DNA from: Bacillus tuaregi
GTDB taxonomy: Bacteria > Bacillota > Bacilli > Bacillales > Cytobacillaceae
Assembly: GCF_900104575.1 (NCBI RefSeq)
Contig: NZ_LT629731.1
Coordinates: 1,843,051-1,907,050, forward strand
Direction: 5' to 3'
DNA length: 64,000 nt
The notes beneath the pieces are model-generated. The model had not been told where the DNA came from. It searched no databases and worked only from the letters and a program-made list of their open reading frames with translations. The translations under genes and the position numbers were made by a program. Below are positions 17,165 through 25,875 of this stretch, in pieces. Each line of letters opens with the position of its first letter. Position 1 is the stretch's first letter.

Positions 17165-18130
17165 ATGACAGTTGTTCGACTTGGTTATGTGGCCATGAGT
17201 ATGGAGCTGCAAAATGCATCGCCGTCACAAACGATGACCTTTACGCAGTTTCAAAAAATTAGGGACCGGGAAGCAGCGATTCGTAAATTAGAGCGGATTG
17301 CCATCTCTAATTTAGAAAATACACTAAGGCTGCTTAGACATAATGCATTTAGCGAGATTCATTTTTATCGGATAACTTCACGGCTAATTCCATTAGCCAA
17401 CCATGAGGAGCTCCTTGATTGGGATTATATGAAACCGCTAAAAAAGAATTTGCAGGAAGTCGGGGAGTTTGCAAAGAGTAACGCTATCAGAATTGATTTT
17501 CATCCAGATCATTTTGTTGTAATTAACTCTGCTAAAAAGGAGGTATTAAAGAATTCAATCAAGACACTTAAGCTGCATTATTTACTGTTAAAAGGAATGG
17601 AGATTGATCCCGAACATCGTTGTGTCCTGCATGTTGGTGGAAACTACAAAGAGACAGATAAATCACTGGAGCGTTTTGTCGATAATTGGATGCTAGTCCC
17701 TGGTCCTATTCAAAAAATGATTATGCTTGAAAATGACGATACATCCTTTACAGTCGATGATACTTTGTATTTATGTGAAAAATTAGGAATTCCACTTGTG
17801 TTTGATTATCACCATCATCTCGCACACAATCATAATGAAAATTGGCAGGACAATTGGGAGAGAATCACGGCTACTTGGCAAAATTCTCCGTTGCCAATAA
17901 AGATGCATATCTCTAGTCCGAAAAGCGAAGCGGAATTTCGACACCATTCGAATTATGTTGATATCGACATGTTCTTTCGTTTTCTAAATGAAATGAAAGG
18001 GTCAGTCTCCCAAATTGATTGTATGATTGAGGCAAAGAAGAAGGATCAGGCTTTATTCCGATTGATGGAAGAAGTTAAAAAAAGAACGGACGTTGAAATC
18101 ATTGATGGGTCATCCTTCCGATTAATGTAA
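17165..18130 (+). CDS. uvsE: UV DNA damage endonuclease
   Basis: This 321-residue TIM-barrel endonuclease begins VVRLGYVAMSM, a family signature. It has the metal-site segments FHPDHFVV, VLHVGGNYKET, LENDDTSFTVDD, VFDYHHHLAHN, MHISSPK and MIEAKKKD, which supply the His/Asp/Glu ligands seen in UvsE/UVDE. It nicks 5' of pyrimidine dimers and other distortions, an alternative to UvrABC. ATG 17165 has GAGGTG 6 nt upstream; the in-frame GTG at 17156 is part of that ribosome binding site. Such genes are common in spore formers, which face UV during dormancy. Confidence 0.93.
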   Translation: MTVVRLGYVAMSMELQNASPSQTMTFTQFQKIRDREAAIRKLERIAISNLENTLRLLRHNAFSEIHFYRITSRLIPLANHEELLDWDYMKPLKKNLQEVGEFAKSNAIRIDFHPDHFVVINSAKKEVLKNSIKTLKLHYLLLKGMEIDPEHRCVLHVGGNYKETDKSLERFVDNWMLVPGPIQKMIMLENDDTSFTVDDTLYLCEKLGIPLVFDYHHHLAHNHNENWQDNWERITATWQNSPLPIKMHISSPKSEAEFRHHSNYVDIDMFFRFLNEMKGSVSQIDCMIEAKKKDQALFRLMEEVKKRTDVEIIDGSSFRLM

Positions 18131-18256
18131 GACGGAGTCATGGATTATCCACTCATTCTAAAAATTATCGAGATATTTCCTTCAGAGCACGTTATAATAG
18201 ACAGGTTGATGTCATTCTGTATCATCAAATATTCAAATGTTATGGAGGAAATAATC

Positions 18257-18592
18257 ATGTCAAACTTACCAAACTGTCCGAAATGTAATTCTGAATATAC
18301 ATATGAAGATGGAAGCCTCTTAGTTTGCCCGGAATGTGCTTATGAATGGACTGTAGAAGAGGAAAGCAATGAAGATGTGAAGGTTATTAAGGATGCTAAT
18401 GGTAATGTGCTCACTGATGGAGATACAGTGACAGTCATTAAGGATCTGAAAGTAAAAGGATCCTCGTCCACACTAAAGCAAGGAACAAAGGTTAAAAATA
18501 TTAGGTTAGTTGATGGCGATCATGATATAGATTGCAAAATTGATGGATTTGGAGCAATGAAATTAAAATCTGAATTTGTCAAAAAGGTATAA
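18257..18592 (+). CDS. yjdM: YjdM/PhnA family zinc-ribbon protein
   Basis: 111 residues. The N-terminal zinc ribbon is CPKC-x15-CPEC, followed by the PhnA domain ([26 protein letters not shown]). The old name alkylphosphonate utilisation protein is not well supported; the true function is uncertain. ATG 18257 has GGAGGAAATAATC upstream, while the frame opens at 18140 without support. Its TAA stop is also the first bases of structured repeat copy B. Confidence 0.9.
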   Translation: MSNLPNCPKCNSEYTYEDGSLLVCPECAYEWTVEEESNEDVKVIKDANGNVLTDGDTVTVIKDLKVKGSSSTLKQGTKVKNIRLVDGDHDIDCKIDGFGAMKLKSEFVKKV

Positions 18593-18780
18593 CTTCATTC
18601 ACAAATGCTTTTTTACCGAAAGCTTGCAACAGGTAAAAAAGTCCTCCACTTCTACAAGTGGGGTTCAAACCCTGGCTGAATGAAGTTAAGCCTCCGGCGG
18701 ATGTCACGGATTTTCTAAAGGTAGTTTATCGAGCGAACTCGCTAAAAATCCGGACGCAAATTCGACGCGCGAATTTGATT
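18590..18780 (+). repeat. Structured interspersed repeat, copy B
   Basis: About 191 bp, beginning inside the yjdM stop codon. It matches copy A but lacks the GAATGCAAATGG...ATTC hairpin. The first inner stem is TTTACC/GGTAAA instead of TGTACC/GGTACA, a paired change that keeps the stem. The 3' module (CCTCCGGCGGATGTCACGG, CAAATTCG/CGAATTTG) is intact. A terminator follows at once. Confidence 0.85.
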
Positions 18781-18786
18781 GAATAG

Positions 18787-18832
18787 AAAAAACCGTCTGT
18801 AAGGTAAAAACTATACAGACGGTTTTTCTTTT
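18787..18832 (+). terminator. Terminator downstream of yjdM and repeat B
   Basis: AAAAACCGTCTGT, a 14-nt loop, ACAGACGGTTTTTCTTTT. Confidence 0.85.
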
Positions 18833-18934
18833 ATCTATAAGCTTCTTATCTTCGTTTTGTTTCAATTTTTCCTTTAAAGAGTGATATAATGTTTTTTTGT
18901 TAGATAGATGGAAACCTCAAGAGGAGGAGACAGG

Positions 18935-21900
18935 ATGAGGCTTAAGTTAAGTGAAAAAATAATTAAAGAAATGTGCGGTACAGTCTCCTTCAAAAGAGGG
19001 GATGCTTATTTCCGCAATAAAAAAGTAACGTTTACAAAATATAGCCATAACTCTTATCAAGCAGTCGTAAGCGGGGCAGAGAATTTTTATGTAACGATTG
19101 ACAGCGATTCTTCACAAAGAATAACAACCTCGTGTAGTTGTCCAACGCTCGCTTCCTTTCAAAAGGATTGTCAGCATATCGCTGCCGTTTTACTGGCCAT
19201 ATCTCATTATCAGAAACAAGGTATAACACCTGTTCTTGATGAAGAATATACAGGAGACGTAAATCAAGAGTTGACGGAAGGACTATTGAAGCTTTTTAAT
19301 CAACAGAAAACACCGTCAATCAGTAAAAAACGTCATTTCGAGGATAGAGACATTCTTGAAGCGGAATTTATCTATAAAATATTATCTGTTGGCAGTGAAT
19401 TCATGCTGGCTATTCAAATCAAAATAGAACAGATAGTCATTGAGAATATTCGTGAATTTCTTAAAAAGATAAAAGACGGGGACACCTATAGGCTATCCCA
19501 TTTTGTCACCTATAATCCAAGTCTTCATTGCTTTCGAATCGAGGATGATGCTGTATTTCGCCAGCTGTTTATGATTATGGATCATGAACAAATGTATTTA
19601 AAAACGGTGAGAAATGACCAAGAAGAGGGCTTTTGTAAAGAATTAATGATTTCTCCCACAGCATGGGAATCACTTCTCCCAACACTTGATAGGGCTTCGA
19701 ATGTAAAGCTTGAGTATAATGGAAATAATGTTAATAGATTAAATGTATTAGACGAAGCCCTTTCCCTAAAGTTTCAGTTTGTTGAAGATCCTAACAATGG
19801 CTTCCAGCTGAATGTAGAAGGTTTACATAATCTAATTATGTTAACATCTTACCATTTAGTATTATCAGAAGGAAAACTAATCCGACTACAGCAGGAGGAT
19901 TTTCAAAGGCTTGTTGAATTAAAGGACATGCTGATCTCCACTGGGACGAATAGAATACCTGTACCGAGAGAGCAGTTGTTTTTGTTTATGGAAAAGGTCA
20001 TCCCCGGATTGAAAAGATTAGGGGAGGTACAGCTTCCTGACAGCATGACGCAAGATCTGAATAAGACAACATTAAAAGCAAAACTATACCTAGATCGTGT
20101 CAACAATCGTCTTTTAGCAGGTCTTGAGTTTCATTATGACCAGATTGTAATCAATCCATTGGAAGAGCGTCCCATTAGGGCATTTATTGCAAGAGACAGT
20201 GAAAAGGAGAAGCGAATTCTCCAAATCATGGAGGATAGTTCCTTTGCAAGAAATGATAGCGGCTATCTATTATATAATGAAGAATTGGAATATGAGTTTT
20301 TATATCATGTTCTTCCTAAGCTGAAAGGATTCGTACAAATATACGCGACCACTGCAGTTCGAAATCGTCTGTATAGAGGGAATCCTCGTCCTCGAATCAG
20401 AGTAAAGGCTTATAAGGACCGCATGAATTGGCTGGAATTTACGTTTGATTTAGACAGTATTCCGCAAAATCAAATCAAGGATGTTCTCGCCGCTTTAGAA
20501 GAAAAAAGAAAATATTACCGCTTAAGAGATGGCTCATTGCTGTCCTTGGAGACGCGGGAATTTGAGACCTTGAAGAAATTCCTTTATGCACTTCCGGATG
20601 AGTTGGATTTTGAGGATGGAATTCAGGTTAGCACGATTCAAGGTCTTCGCATGCTGGAAGCAGTAGATGATCAAGAAATTTTGTCATTAGAAGAATCCTT
20701 TCGTCGGTTCTTAGAGAATATCGAGCATCCAGAGCGGTTAACTTTTAAAGTTCCGGAAAAGCTCGACTCCATTATGCGTGAATATCAAAAGCACGGCTAC
20801 AAGTGGATGAAGCTGCTTTCACAATATGGATTTGGTGGGATTTTGGCAGACAGTATGGGACTAGGAAAAACCTTGCAGGGAATTGCCTTTATCCAATCAG
20901 AGCTGGCCGTTATTCGCGAGAAGAAAACACCTGCTCTCATCATCTGTCCTTCATCCTTGACTTATAATTGGGTGAGTGAATTGTTAAAGTTTACCCCGGA
21001 TATCCAGGCCATTGTAGTGGATGGGACTGTACAAGAAAGAGCAGAGATTATGAAAGAGGCAGTGGAGCAGGATGTTATCATTACATCCTATCCTTTACTG
21101 CGCAAAGACTGTAAATGGTATGAAAAGCAATATTTCCACACCGTTTTTTTCGATGAAGCACAGGCCTTTAAAAATCCAACGACGCAAACAGCCAGAGTGG
21201 TAAAGAAAATCCAAGCTGGAAACCGTTTTGCGCTTACCGGTACTCCTGTGGAGAATTCACTTGAAGAGCTATGGTCTATTTTCCATGTGGTCTTCCCTGA
21301 GCTATTCCAGGGACTTAAGGAGTACAGCAATCTGACAAGGGAAATGATTGCTCGAAGAATCCGTCCCTTTTTACTCCGCAGGTTGAAGGAGGATGTATTG
21401 GCAGAGCTTCCAGCAAAACTGGAGTCCATCGAAGCGGTTGAGCTCTTGCCGGAGCAGAAAAAGCTATATGCTGCCTATTTGGCAAAGCTGAAGCATGACA
21501 CGTTAAAGCATTTAGATAAGGATACGATTCGAAAAAATCGCATTAAAATCCTGGCCGGCTTAACACGTCTGCGGCAAATATGCTGTCATCCAGCCTTGTT
21601 TGTGGACGGATATAAGGGTAAAGCGGCTAAGTTTGAAAGGCTGCTGCAGCTTCTTGAGGAAGCGAAAATGGCAGGGAGAAGAGTATTGATTTTTTCACAG
21701 TTTACGAAAATGCTAAGGCTTATCGGCCGAGAATTAGCAGAGCAGGGAATTCCTTTTTTCTATCTTGATGGGCAGACGCCTTCAGAAGAACGAGTGGATT
21801 TTTGCAATCGATTTAATAGGGGGGAACACGATTTCTTCCTGATTTCATTAAAGGCAGGAGGAACAGGCTTAAATTTAACAGGTGCAGATACTGTGATTTT

Positions 21901-22135
21901 ATATGATTTATGGTGGAATCCGGCTGTTGAGGCACAGGCCGCTGACCGTGCGCATCGGATTGGACAGGAGCAGGAAGTACAGGTCATAAAGCTTGTTGCA
22001 CGGGGGTCGATCGAGGAAAAGATCAATGTATTGCAGGAAAAAAAGAAGGATTTAATAGAAAAAGTGATTGATCCCGGGGAGAAAGGGACCTTTTCCCTAA
22101 CAGAAGAGGATATACGTGAACTATTAAATATCTAG
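18935..22135 (+). CDS. SWIM zinc-finger SNF2 helicase (YwqA-like)
   Basis: 1066 residues. A SWIM zinc finger (CSCP...C-x-H, about residues 68-84) leads, then a long SNF2-associated region (about 100-590). The SNF2 ATPase follows, with Walker A DSMGLGKT near residue 642, Walker B/DEAQ near 739, and helicase C-terminal motif VI QAADRAHRIGQ near 1000. These are Swi2/Snf2 DNA translocases; B. subtilis YwqA is similar, and its precise role is unclear. ATG 18935 has AGGAGG 7 nt upstream; the frame opens at 18908. It stands alone. Confidence 0.9.
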   Translation: MRLKLSEKIIKEMCGTVSFKRGDAYFRNKKVTFTKYSHNSYQAVVSGAENFYVTIDSDSSQRITTSCSCPTLASFQKDCQHIAAVLLAISHYQKQGITPVLDEEYTGDVNQELTEGLLKLFNQQKTPSISKKRHFEDRDILEAEFIYKILSVGSEFMLAIQIKIEQIVIENIREFLKKIKDGDTYRLSHFVTYNPSLHCFRIEDDAVFRQLFMIMDHEQMYLKTVRNDQEEGFCKELMISPTAWESLLPTLDRASNVKLEYNGNNVNRLNVLDEALSLKFQFVEDPNNGFQLNVEGLHNLIMLTSYHLVLSEGKLIRLQQEDFQRLVELKDMLISTGTNRIPVPREQLFLFMEKVIPGLKRLGEVQLPDSMTQDLNKTTLKAKLYLDRVNNRLLAGLEFHYDQIVINPLEERPIRAFIARDSEKEKRILQIMEDSSFARNDSGYLLYNEELEYEFLYHVLPKLKGFVQIYATTAVRNRLYRGNPRPRIRVKAYKDRMNWLEFTFDLDSIPQNQIKDVLAALEEKRKYYRLRDGSLLSLETREFETLKKFLYALPDELDFEDGIQVSTIQGLRMLEAVDDQEILSLEESFRRFLENIEHPERLTFKVPEKLDSIMREYQKHGYKWMKLLSQYGFGGILADSMGLGKTLQGIAFIQSELAVIREKKTPALIICPSSLTYNWVSELLKFTPDIQAIVVDGTVQERAEIMKEAVEQDVIITSYPLLRKDCKWYEKQYFHTVFFDEAQAFKNPTTQTARVVKKIQAGNRFALTGTPVENSLEELWSIFHVVFPELFQGLKEYSNLTREMIARRIRPFLLRRLKEDVLAELPAKLESIEAVELLPEQKKLYAAYLAKLKHDTLKHLDKDTIRKNRIKILAGLTRLRQICCHPALFVDGYKGKAAKFERLLQLLEEAKMAGRRVLIFSQFTKMLRLIGRELAEQGIPFFYLDGQTPSEERVDFCNRFNRGEHDFFLISLKAGGTGLNLTGADTVILYDLWWNPAVEAQAADRAHRIGQEQEVQVIKLVARGSIEEKINVLQEKKKDLIEKVIDPGEKGTFSLTEEDIRELLNI

Positions 22136-22216
22136 CAGTCATATGTTTTTCTAAAGAATGTTTTTTCAAGAAAAGGGAGTCATCATTCGTCGTTGATATC
22201 CAGAAGGAAGGATAGT

Positions 22217-22603
22217 ATGAAGGTGTTTTTCGTCATGCTTGGAGGATTTTTAGGAAGTATTTCAAGATATAGTGTAGGAGAGTGGATTCATATAGATAAT
22301 GGTTTTCCACTTGGAACCTTATCTATTAATCTAATCGGATGTTTTATCCTTGGCTGGTTTTTTACTATTGCTGGCCGTTCAAGGAAGGTGAGGGCTGAGG
22401 ATTCCCTTTTGATTGGAACTGGTTTTATTGGCTCGTTTACCACTTTTTCAACCTTTTCCGTTGAGACAATGCAATTATTCCAACATGGTTTATTCGGACA
22501 AGCATTTCTATATATTCTGGCTTCCACGATTGTAGGTATTCTGTTAGCCTTTTTAGGCTATCGAATAGCCTTATCGAGTAAAAGAGGGGCGGAAGAAAAA
22601 TGA
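22217..22603 (+). CDS. crcB: Fluoride efflux channel CrcB, subunit 1
   Basis: 128 residues and four membrane helices, with GGFLGSISRY at the N-terminus and the central signature GFIGSFTTFSTFS. CrcB/Fluc channels export fluoride as antiparallel dimers; paired genes give heterodimers of opposite topology. ATG 22217 is preceded by GAAGGAAGG. It overlaps the next gene by 4 nt (ATGA). No fluoride riboswitch sequence is seen upstream. Confidence 0.92.
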   Translation: MKVFFVMLGGFLGSISRYSVGEWIHIDNGFPLGTLSINLIGCFILGWFFTIAGRSRKVRAEDSLLIGTGFIGSFTTFSTFSVETMQLFQHGLFGQAFLYILASTIVGILLAFLGYRIALSSKRGAEEK

Positions 22604-22974
22604 TATGGTTAATCGGAATCGGTGGAGCTCTAGGAAGTGCACTACGTTATTTATTAGGCAATTATATGAAAAGTCGTTTTCATCAAATCGTATTTTTCCC
22701 ATTAGGAACATGGGTGATCAATATGACGGGGTCTTTCATATTAGGAATTTTAATCAAGCTTCATATGGAAGACATCATCAATGATGGGATGTGGTTTCTG
22801 ATTGGAGTTGGCTTTTGTGGTGCCTATACCACCTTTTCCACCTTTGGATATGAAACCCTTACTTTAATAAGGGTAAAGAAAATACATCTCGCATTGGTTT
22901 ATGTTATCGTATCGATACTTGCTGGGGTACTGGCTGCGGGAACTGGATATGGTTTGATAAATTTTGTGATTTAG
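22600..22974 (+). CDS. crcB: Fluoride efflux channel CrcB, subunit 2
   Basis: 124 residues, a second four-helix CrcB with GGALGSALRY and GFCGAYTTFSTFGYET. The overlapping start (ATGA) implies translational coupling and equal amounts of both subunits, as expected of a heterodimeric Fluc channel. Which copy is inside-out cannot be stated with confidence, although charge bias differs: this one carries more Lys/His near its termini. Confidence 0.92.
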   Translation: MIWLIGIGGALGSALRYLLGNYMKSRFHQIVFFPLGTWVINMTGSFILGILIKLHMEDIINDGMWFLIGVGFCGAYTTFSTFGYETLTLIRVKKIHLALVYVIVSILAGVLAAGTGYGLINFVI

Positions 22975-23010
22975 TCAGAAAAAATATGCTTGAAATGAAA
23001 TCAAGATGTT

Positions 23011-23067
23011 GTTTAACGAGCGAGCTCGATAAAAATCCGGACGCAAATTCGTCCGTCGAATTTAATC
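23011..23067 (+). repeat. Structured repeat, partial copy D (3' module only)
   Basis: A 57-bp segment. GTTTAACGAGCGAGCTCGATAAA forms the same hairpin as the middle of the 3' module, followed by ATCCGGACGCAAATTCG and the last hairpin with changed loop and arm. The entire 5' half is absent. It lies just downstream of crcB2. Confidence 0.75.
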
Positions 23068-23164
23068 TAACAACAGTATGTGCTAAATACACATTAAATA
23101 GTAATGTTTCCCGCAAATTACAAAGGGATGGAACCTTTTGTTCGCACACGATCAGTTCTACTAA

Positions 23165-23195
23165 ATAAAGCTGCCTCTTTGGCAGCTCTATTTTT
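23165..23195. terminator. Bidirectional terminator
   Basis: AGCTGCC, a 5-nt loop, GGCAGCT with A/T-rich flanks on both sides. It serves the crcB side and the small minus-strand gene. Confidence 0.75.
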
Positions 23196-23349
23196 AGTGA
23201 CTTGTTAAATGCTTCATTTTATTCTCTTTAATCGGAACATGCTTTGGTCTTTTTGGATAGCCTGATTTACCAGCATCGTCAGGACCTGTAAGTGTATTTC
23301 GTTGGTCGAGTACTTTACCTGTAAATTCAATTGGAGTTCTATCTGCCAT
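23194..23349 (-). CDS. Small hypothetical protein, 51 aa
   Basis: A complete small frame starting MADRTPIEFTGKVLDQRNTL and ending KHLTSH, with an excellent ribosome binding site (GGAGGTGGATGG) before the ATG and a terminator directly after. It is polar and basic near the end, with no membrane segment. I do not recognise the family. The signals, rather than the sequence, argue that it is real. Confidence 0.7.
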   Translation of the reverse strand: MADRTPIEFTGKVLDQRNTLTGPDDAGKSGYPKRPKHVPIKENKMKHLTSH

Positions 23350-23673
23350 TCCATCCACCTCCATTAAATAGGATGGTTGAAAAGACCAAGGCTAATAGCA
23401 GGTAAATTTTCCTTTTGCAATTGAATGAAGAAATTTGTCGTGATGTATGGAGCATTATTTTATTTCAACTAGCTATATTTAGATTAGGACATTTCAATTA
23501 AGTGCGAAAGTCGCTTTATCCTATCTTAAAACAGTGGATAAAGTCTTTTTATTGTTTGTCATTAATTTATTCATTCCAATCATGATTATATTTCAAAAAA
23601 TATTGAACAAAAGAAAACGCTTTATTGATATAATAATATTTATGGATTATAACTATAGAAATGGAGTGTACCT
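23350..23673. other. 324-bp gap with a plus-strand hairpin
   Basis: It contains a terminator-like hairpin at 23514-23551 and AT-rich sequence before the EamA gene. No open frame with a ribosome binding site was found on the plus strand. Confidence 0.4.
23514..23551 (+). terminator. Orphan terminator-like hairpin
   Basis: CTTTATCC, a 14-nt loop, GGATAAAG then TCTTTTTATT. No plus-strand gene lies directly before it. Confidence 0.5.
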
Positions 23674-24594
23674 ATGAAAAATAATACTAGGCGTGGTGAG
23701 CTTCTTCTCACTATAACAGCGCTGATTTGGGGTACTTCGTTTGTAGCTCAGCGTGTTGGCATGGAATATATCGGACCTTTTACGTTTACAGCGACAAGAT
23801 TCATAATTGGGACGCTATCATTAATTCCTGTGATTTTTATTATGGGCAGGATTCATAACAAGCCAAAAAGTAAAGCATCGAATGGAACTAATAAAGACTT
23901 GCTTATTGGCGGGTTAGCTTGTGGGATTGCCTTGTTTTTTGGAATTTCCTTTCAACAGGCTGGATTAGTGTACACGACTGCTGGAAAAGCAGGGTTTATC
24001 ACGGCATTATATATTGTTTTAGTACCGCTTTTCGGTCTCTTTATCCAAAAAAAAGTAGGGAAGAGTGTTTGGATTGGTGTGGTTTTAGCCGTTATCGGGC
24101 TGTATTTATTATGCATGACAGAAGGCTTTACGATTTCAAAAGGTGATTTAATTGTTTTATGCGGCACTGTATTTTGGGCCATACACATATTAGTTGTGGA
24201 TCATTTTGCACCAAAGGTAGATGGACTAAAAATGTCATTCATTCAATTTTTTGTGGCAGGAATCCTATCTCTTCTAGTAGCTATCTTTGCAGAAAATATT
24301 GAATTATCTTCCATTCTAGATAGTGCTGGACCGATTCTATATACCGGTATAGTCGTAGTCGGGATTGCTTACACATTTCAAATATTGGGGCAAAAGGGAA
24401 CAAGCCCCACTGTAGCAGCGATTATTCTAAGCATGGAATCCGTATTTGCAGTCATCTCAGGAATGATTATACTAGGAGAAAGTATGTCACTTAAAGAAAT
24501 AATCGGCTGTGTCATTATGTTTATCGCGGTAATTATCGCTCAGCTTCCAGCAGAAGTGGAAACAGATACACAAGCTAAAAAGAATGTAATCTAA
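23674..24594 (+). CDS. EamA/DMT family transporter
   Basis: 306 residues with ten membrane helices in two EamA repeats. It begins GELLLTITALIWGTSFVAQRVGMEYI, and the second repeat has GTVFWAIHILVVDHFAPKVD. The typical SMESVFAVISGMIILGE segment is present near the end. The family exports amino acids, metabolites or drugs; the substrate is not predictable. The ribosome binding site is GGAGTG. It is monocistronic, with a terminator. Confidence 0.88.
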   Translation: MKNNTRRGELLLTITALIWGTSFVAQRVGMEYIGPFTFTATRFIIGTLSLIPVIFIMGRIHNKPKSKASNGTNKDLLIGGLACGIALFFGISFQQAGLVYTTAGKAGFITALYIVLVPLFGLFIQKKVGKSVWIGVVLAVIGLYLLCMTEGFTISKGDLIVLCGTVFWAIHILVVDHFAPKVDGLKMSFIQFFVAGILSLLVAIFAENIELSSILDSAGPILYTGIVVVGIAYTFQILGQKGTSPTVAAIILSMESVFAVISGMIILGESMSLKEIIGCVIMFIAVIIAQLPAEVETDTQAKKNVI

Positions 24595-24633
24595 AATTCA
24601 AAAAGTGTAATCGAAAAAAAATATATGAGCAAT

Positions 24634-24664
24634 AAAAAGAAGCGACGATGATCGCTTCTTTTTC
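24634..24664. terminator. Bidirectional terminator (EamA gene / aldo-keto reductase)
   Basis: AAAAGAAGCGA, a 6-nt loop, TCGCTTCTTTTT between convergent genes. Confidence 0.85.
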
Positions 24665-24678
24665 GATTTCACAGATGT

Positions 24679-25503
24679 TTATCTTAGATTAAAATCATTT
24701 GGTTCAGGACCTTTCCGGCGGTTACGGTTAAGGCTGTTTATTTCATCCATTTCTGTTACGGATAATTCAAAATCAAATACCTGGAAGTTTTCTTCAATCC
24801 GTGATGAGGTCACAGATTTAGGAATCACAATGGTTTGATTTTGCAAATGCCATCTTAGAATTGTCTGGGCCGTTGATTTTTTATGTTTTTCAGCTATTTG
24901 TTTAATAACCGGATCCTGCAACGCTTCTCCGCCTTGATCAAGCGGACTCCAAGCCTCGACGTATATATTATGTAACTGACAATAATCCTTCAGTTCTTTC
25001 TGTGAGAGGTAAGGGTGACACTCTACTTGATTTACCACAGGAGTTACGTCACATTCAGTGATAATTCGTTCAAGATGCTCCTTGTTAAAATTACACACCC
25101 CAATCGCCTTTACGCGCCCATCTTGATAAAGTTTTTCTAAAGCCTTGTATGTATCAACGTACTGATCATACTGTGGTGTCGGCCAATGTATGAGGTAAAG
25201 ATCAACGTAGTCTAATCCCAATCTTTCCAAGCTTTTCTCATAAGCCCGAATAGTATTGTCAAAGCCCTGATCAGTGTTCCAAACTTTAGTTGTAATAAAA
25301 AGTTCTTCACGTGGAACAGTTGATTCATTGAGCGCTTTTCCAACACCTTTTTCATTTTCATAAATCATCGCAGTATCAATCGAGCGGTATCCCACTTCAA
25401 GTGCCTTAGCAACGGCAGTAGCTGCTTGATCATCAGGAACCTGCCATACACCAAAGCCTAGCTGCGGCATTTTCAGACCATTATTCAAGGTTGCAAAATC
25501 CAT
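24679..25503 (-). CDS. Aldo/keto reductase
   Basis: This 274-residue (alpha/beta)8 AKR has the signature GYRSIDTAMIYENEKGVG (catalytic Asp and Tyr), the catalytic Lys in FITTKVWN, the His in YLIHWPTP, and the NADPH-binding VIPKSVTSSRIEENF. It is close to the B. subtilis YtbE/YvgN group (AKR5G), which reduces glyoxals and other aldehydes with NADPH. The ribosome binding site is AAGGAGAG. Repeat copy C lies upstream, between it and divergent corA. Confidence 0.93.
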   Translation of the reverse strand: MDFATLNNGLKMPQLGFGVWQVPDDQAATAVAKALEVGYRSIDTAMIYENEKGVGKALNESTVPREELFITTKVWNTDQGFDNTIRAYEKSLERLGLDYVDLYLIHWPTPQYDQYVDTYKALEKLYQDGRVKAIGVCNFNKEHLERIITECDVTPVVNQVECHPYLSQKELKDYCQLHNIYVEAWSPLDQGGEALQDPVIKQIAEKHKKSTAQTILRWHLQNQTIVIPKSVTSSRIEENFQVFDFELSVTEMDEINSLNRNRRKGPEPNDFNLR

Positions 25504-25631
25504 CGTCTTATTTCTCTCCTTCTTTACTTAGCTTTTCTTTTTACCTATTTAGATTAACGCTATAGTGAGGTAATTTCAAATTTTGGATAGAATAAGCCTT
25601 AAATGTAAATGATAAAACGCTGAACGAGCTA

Positions 25632-25823
25632 TTTAACTTCATTCAACAGAAGTCCTCCACTTATACAAGTGGGGGTGAATGCAAATGGTTCTTCGATTCA
25701 GTGGGGTTCAAACCACAGCTGAATGAAGTTAAGCCTCCGGCGGATGTCACGGATTTTTTTAAGGTAGTTTATCGAGCGAGCACGATAAAAATCCGGACGC
25801 AAATTCGACGGGGCGAATTTGAT
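25632..25823 (+). repeat. Structured interspersed repeat, copy C
   Basis: About 192 bp. It has the outer arms AACTTCATTCAAC/GCTGAATGAAGTT but lacks the TGTACC/GGTACA hairpin present in copy A. It retains CCACTT/AAGTGG, the GAATGCAAATGG...GATTC hairpin, GGTTCAAACC, and the 3' module with a TTTATCG/CGATAAA hairpin and CAAATTCG/CGAATTTG. It sits between divergent genes and ends about 50 bp before the corA start. Confidence 0.85.
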
Positions 25824-25875
25824 CTGTTGAAATCTTCCTCGAATATTCTATCTATTAAGGAAGGTTGTGCACTGC

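Noticed and set aside
22986-23168. 60-codon plus-strand frame after crcB2
   Set aside because: It runs straight through repeat copy D and has no ribosome binding site.
6009-25823. The dispersed repeats as a CRISPR array
   Set aside because: Copies are kilobases apart, not regularly spaced, about 190-227 bp long, and no cas genes are present.
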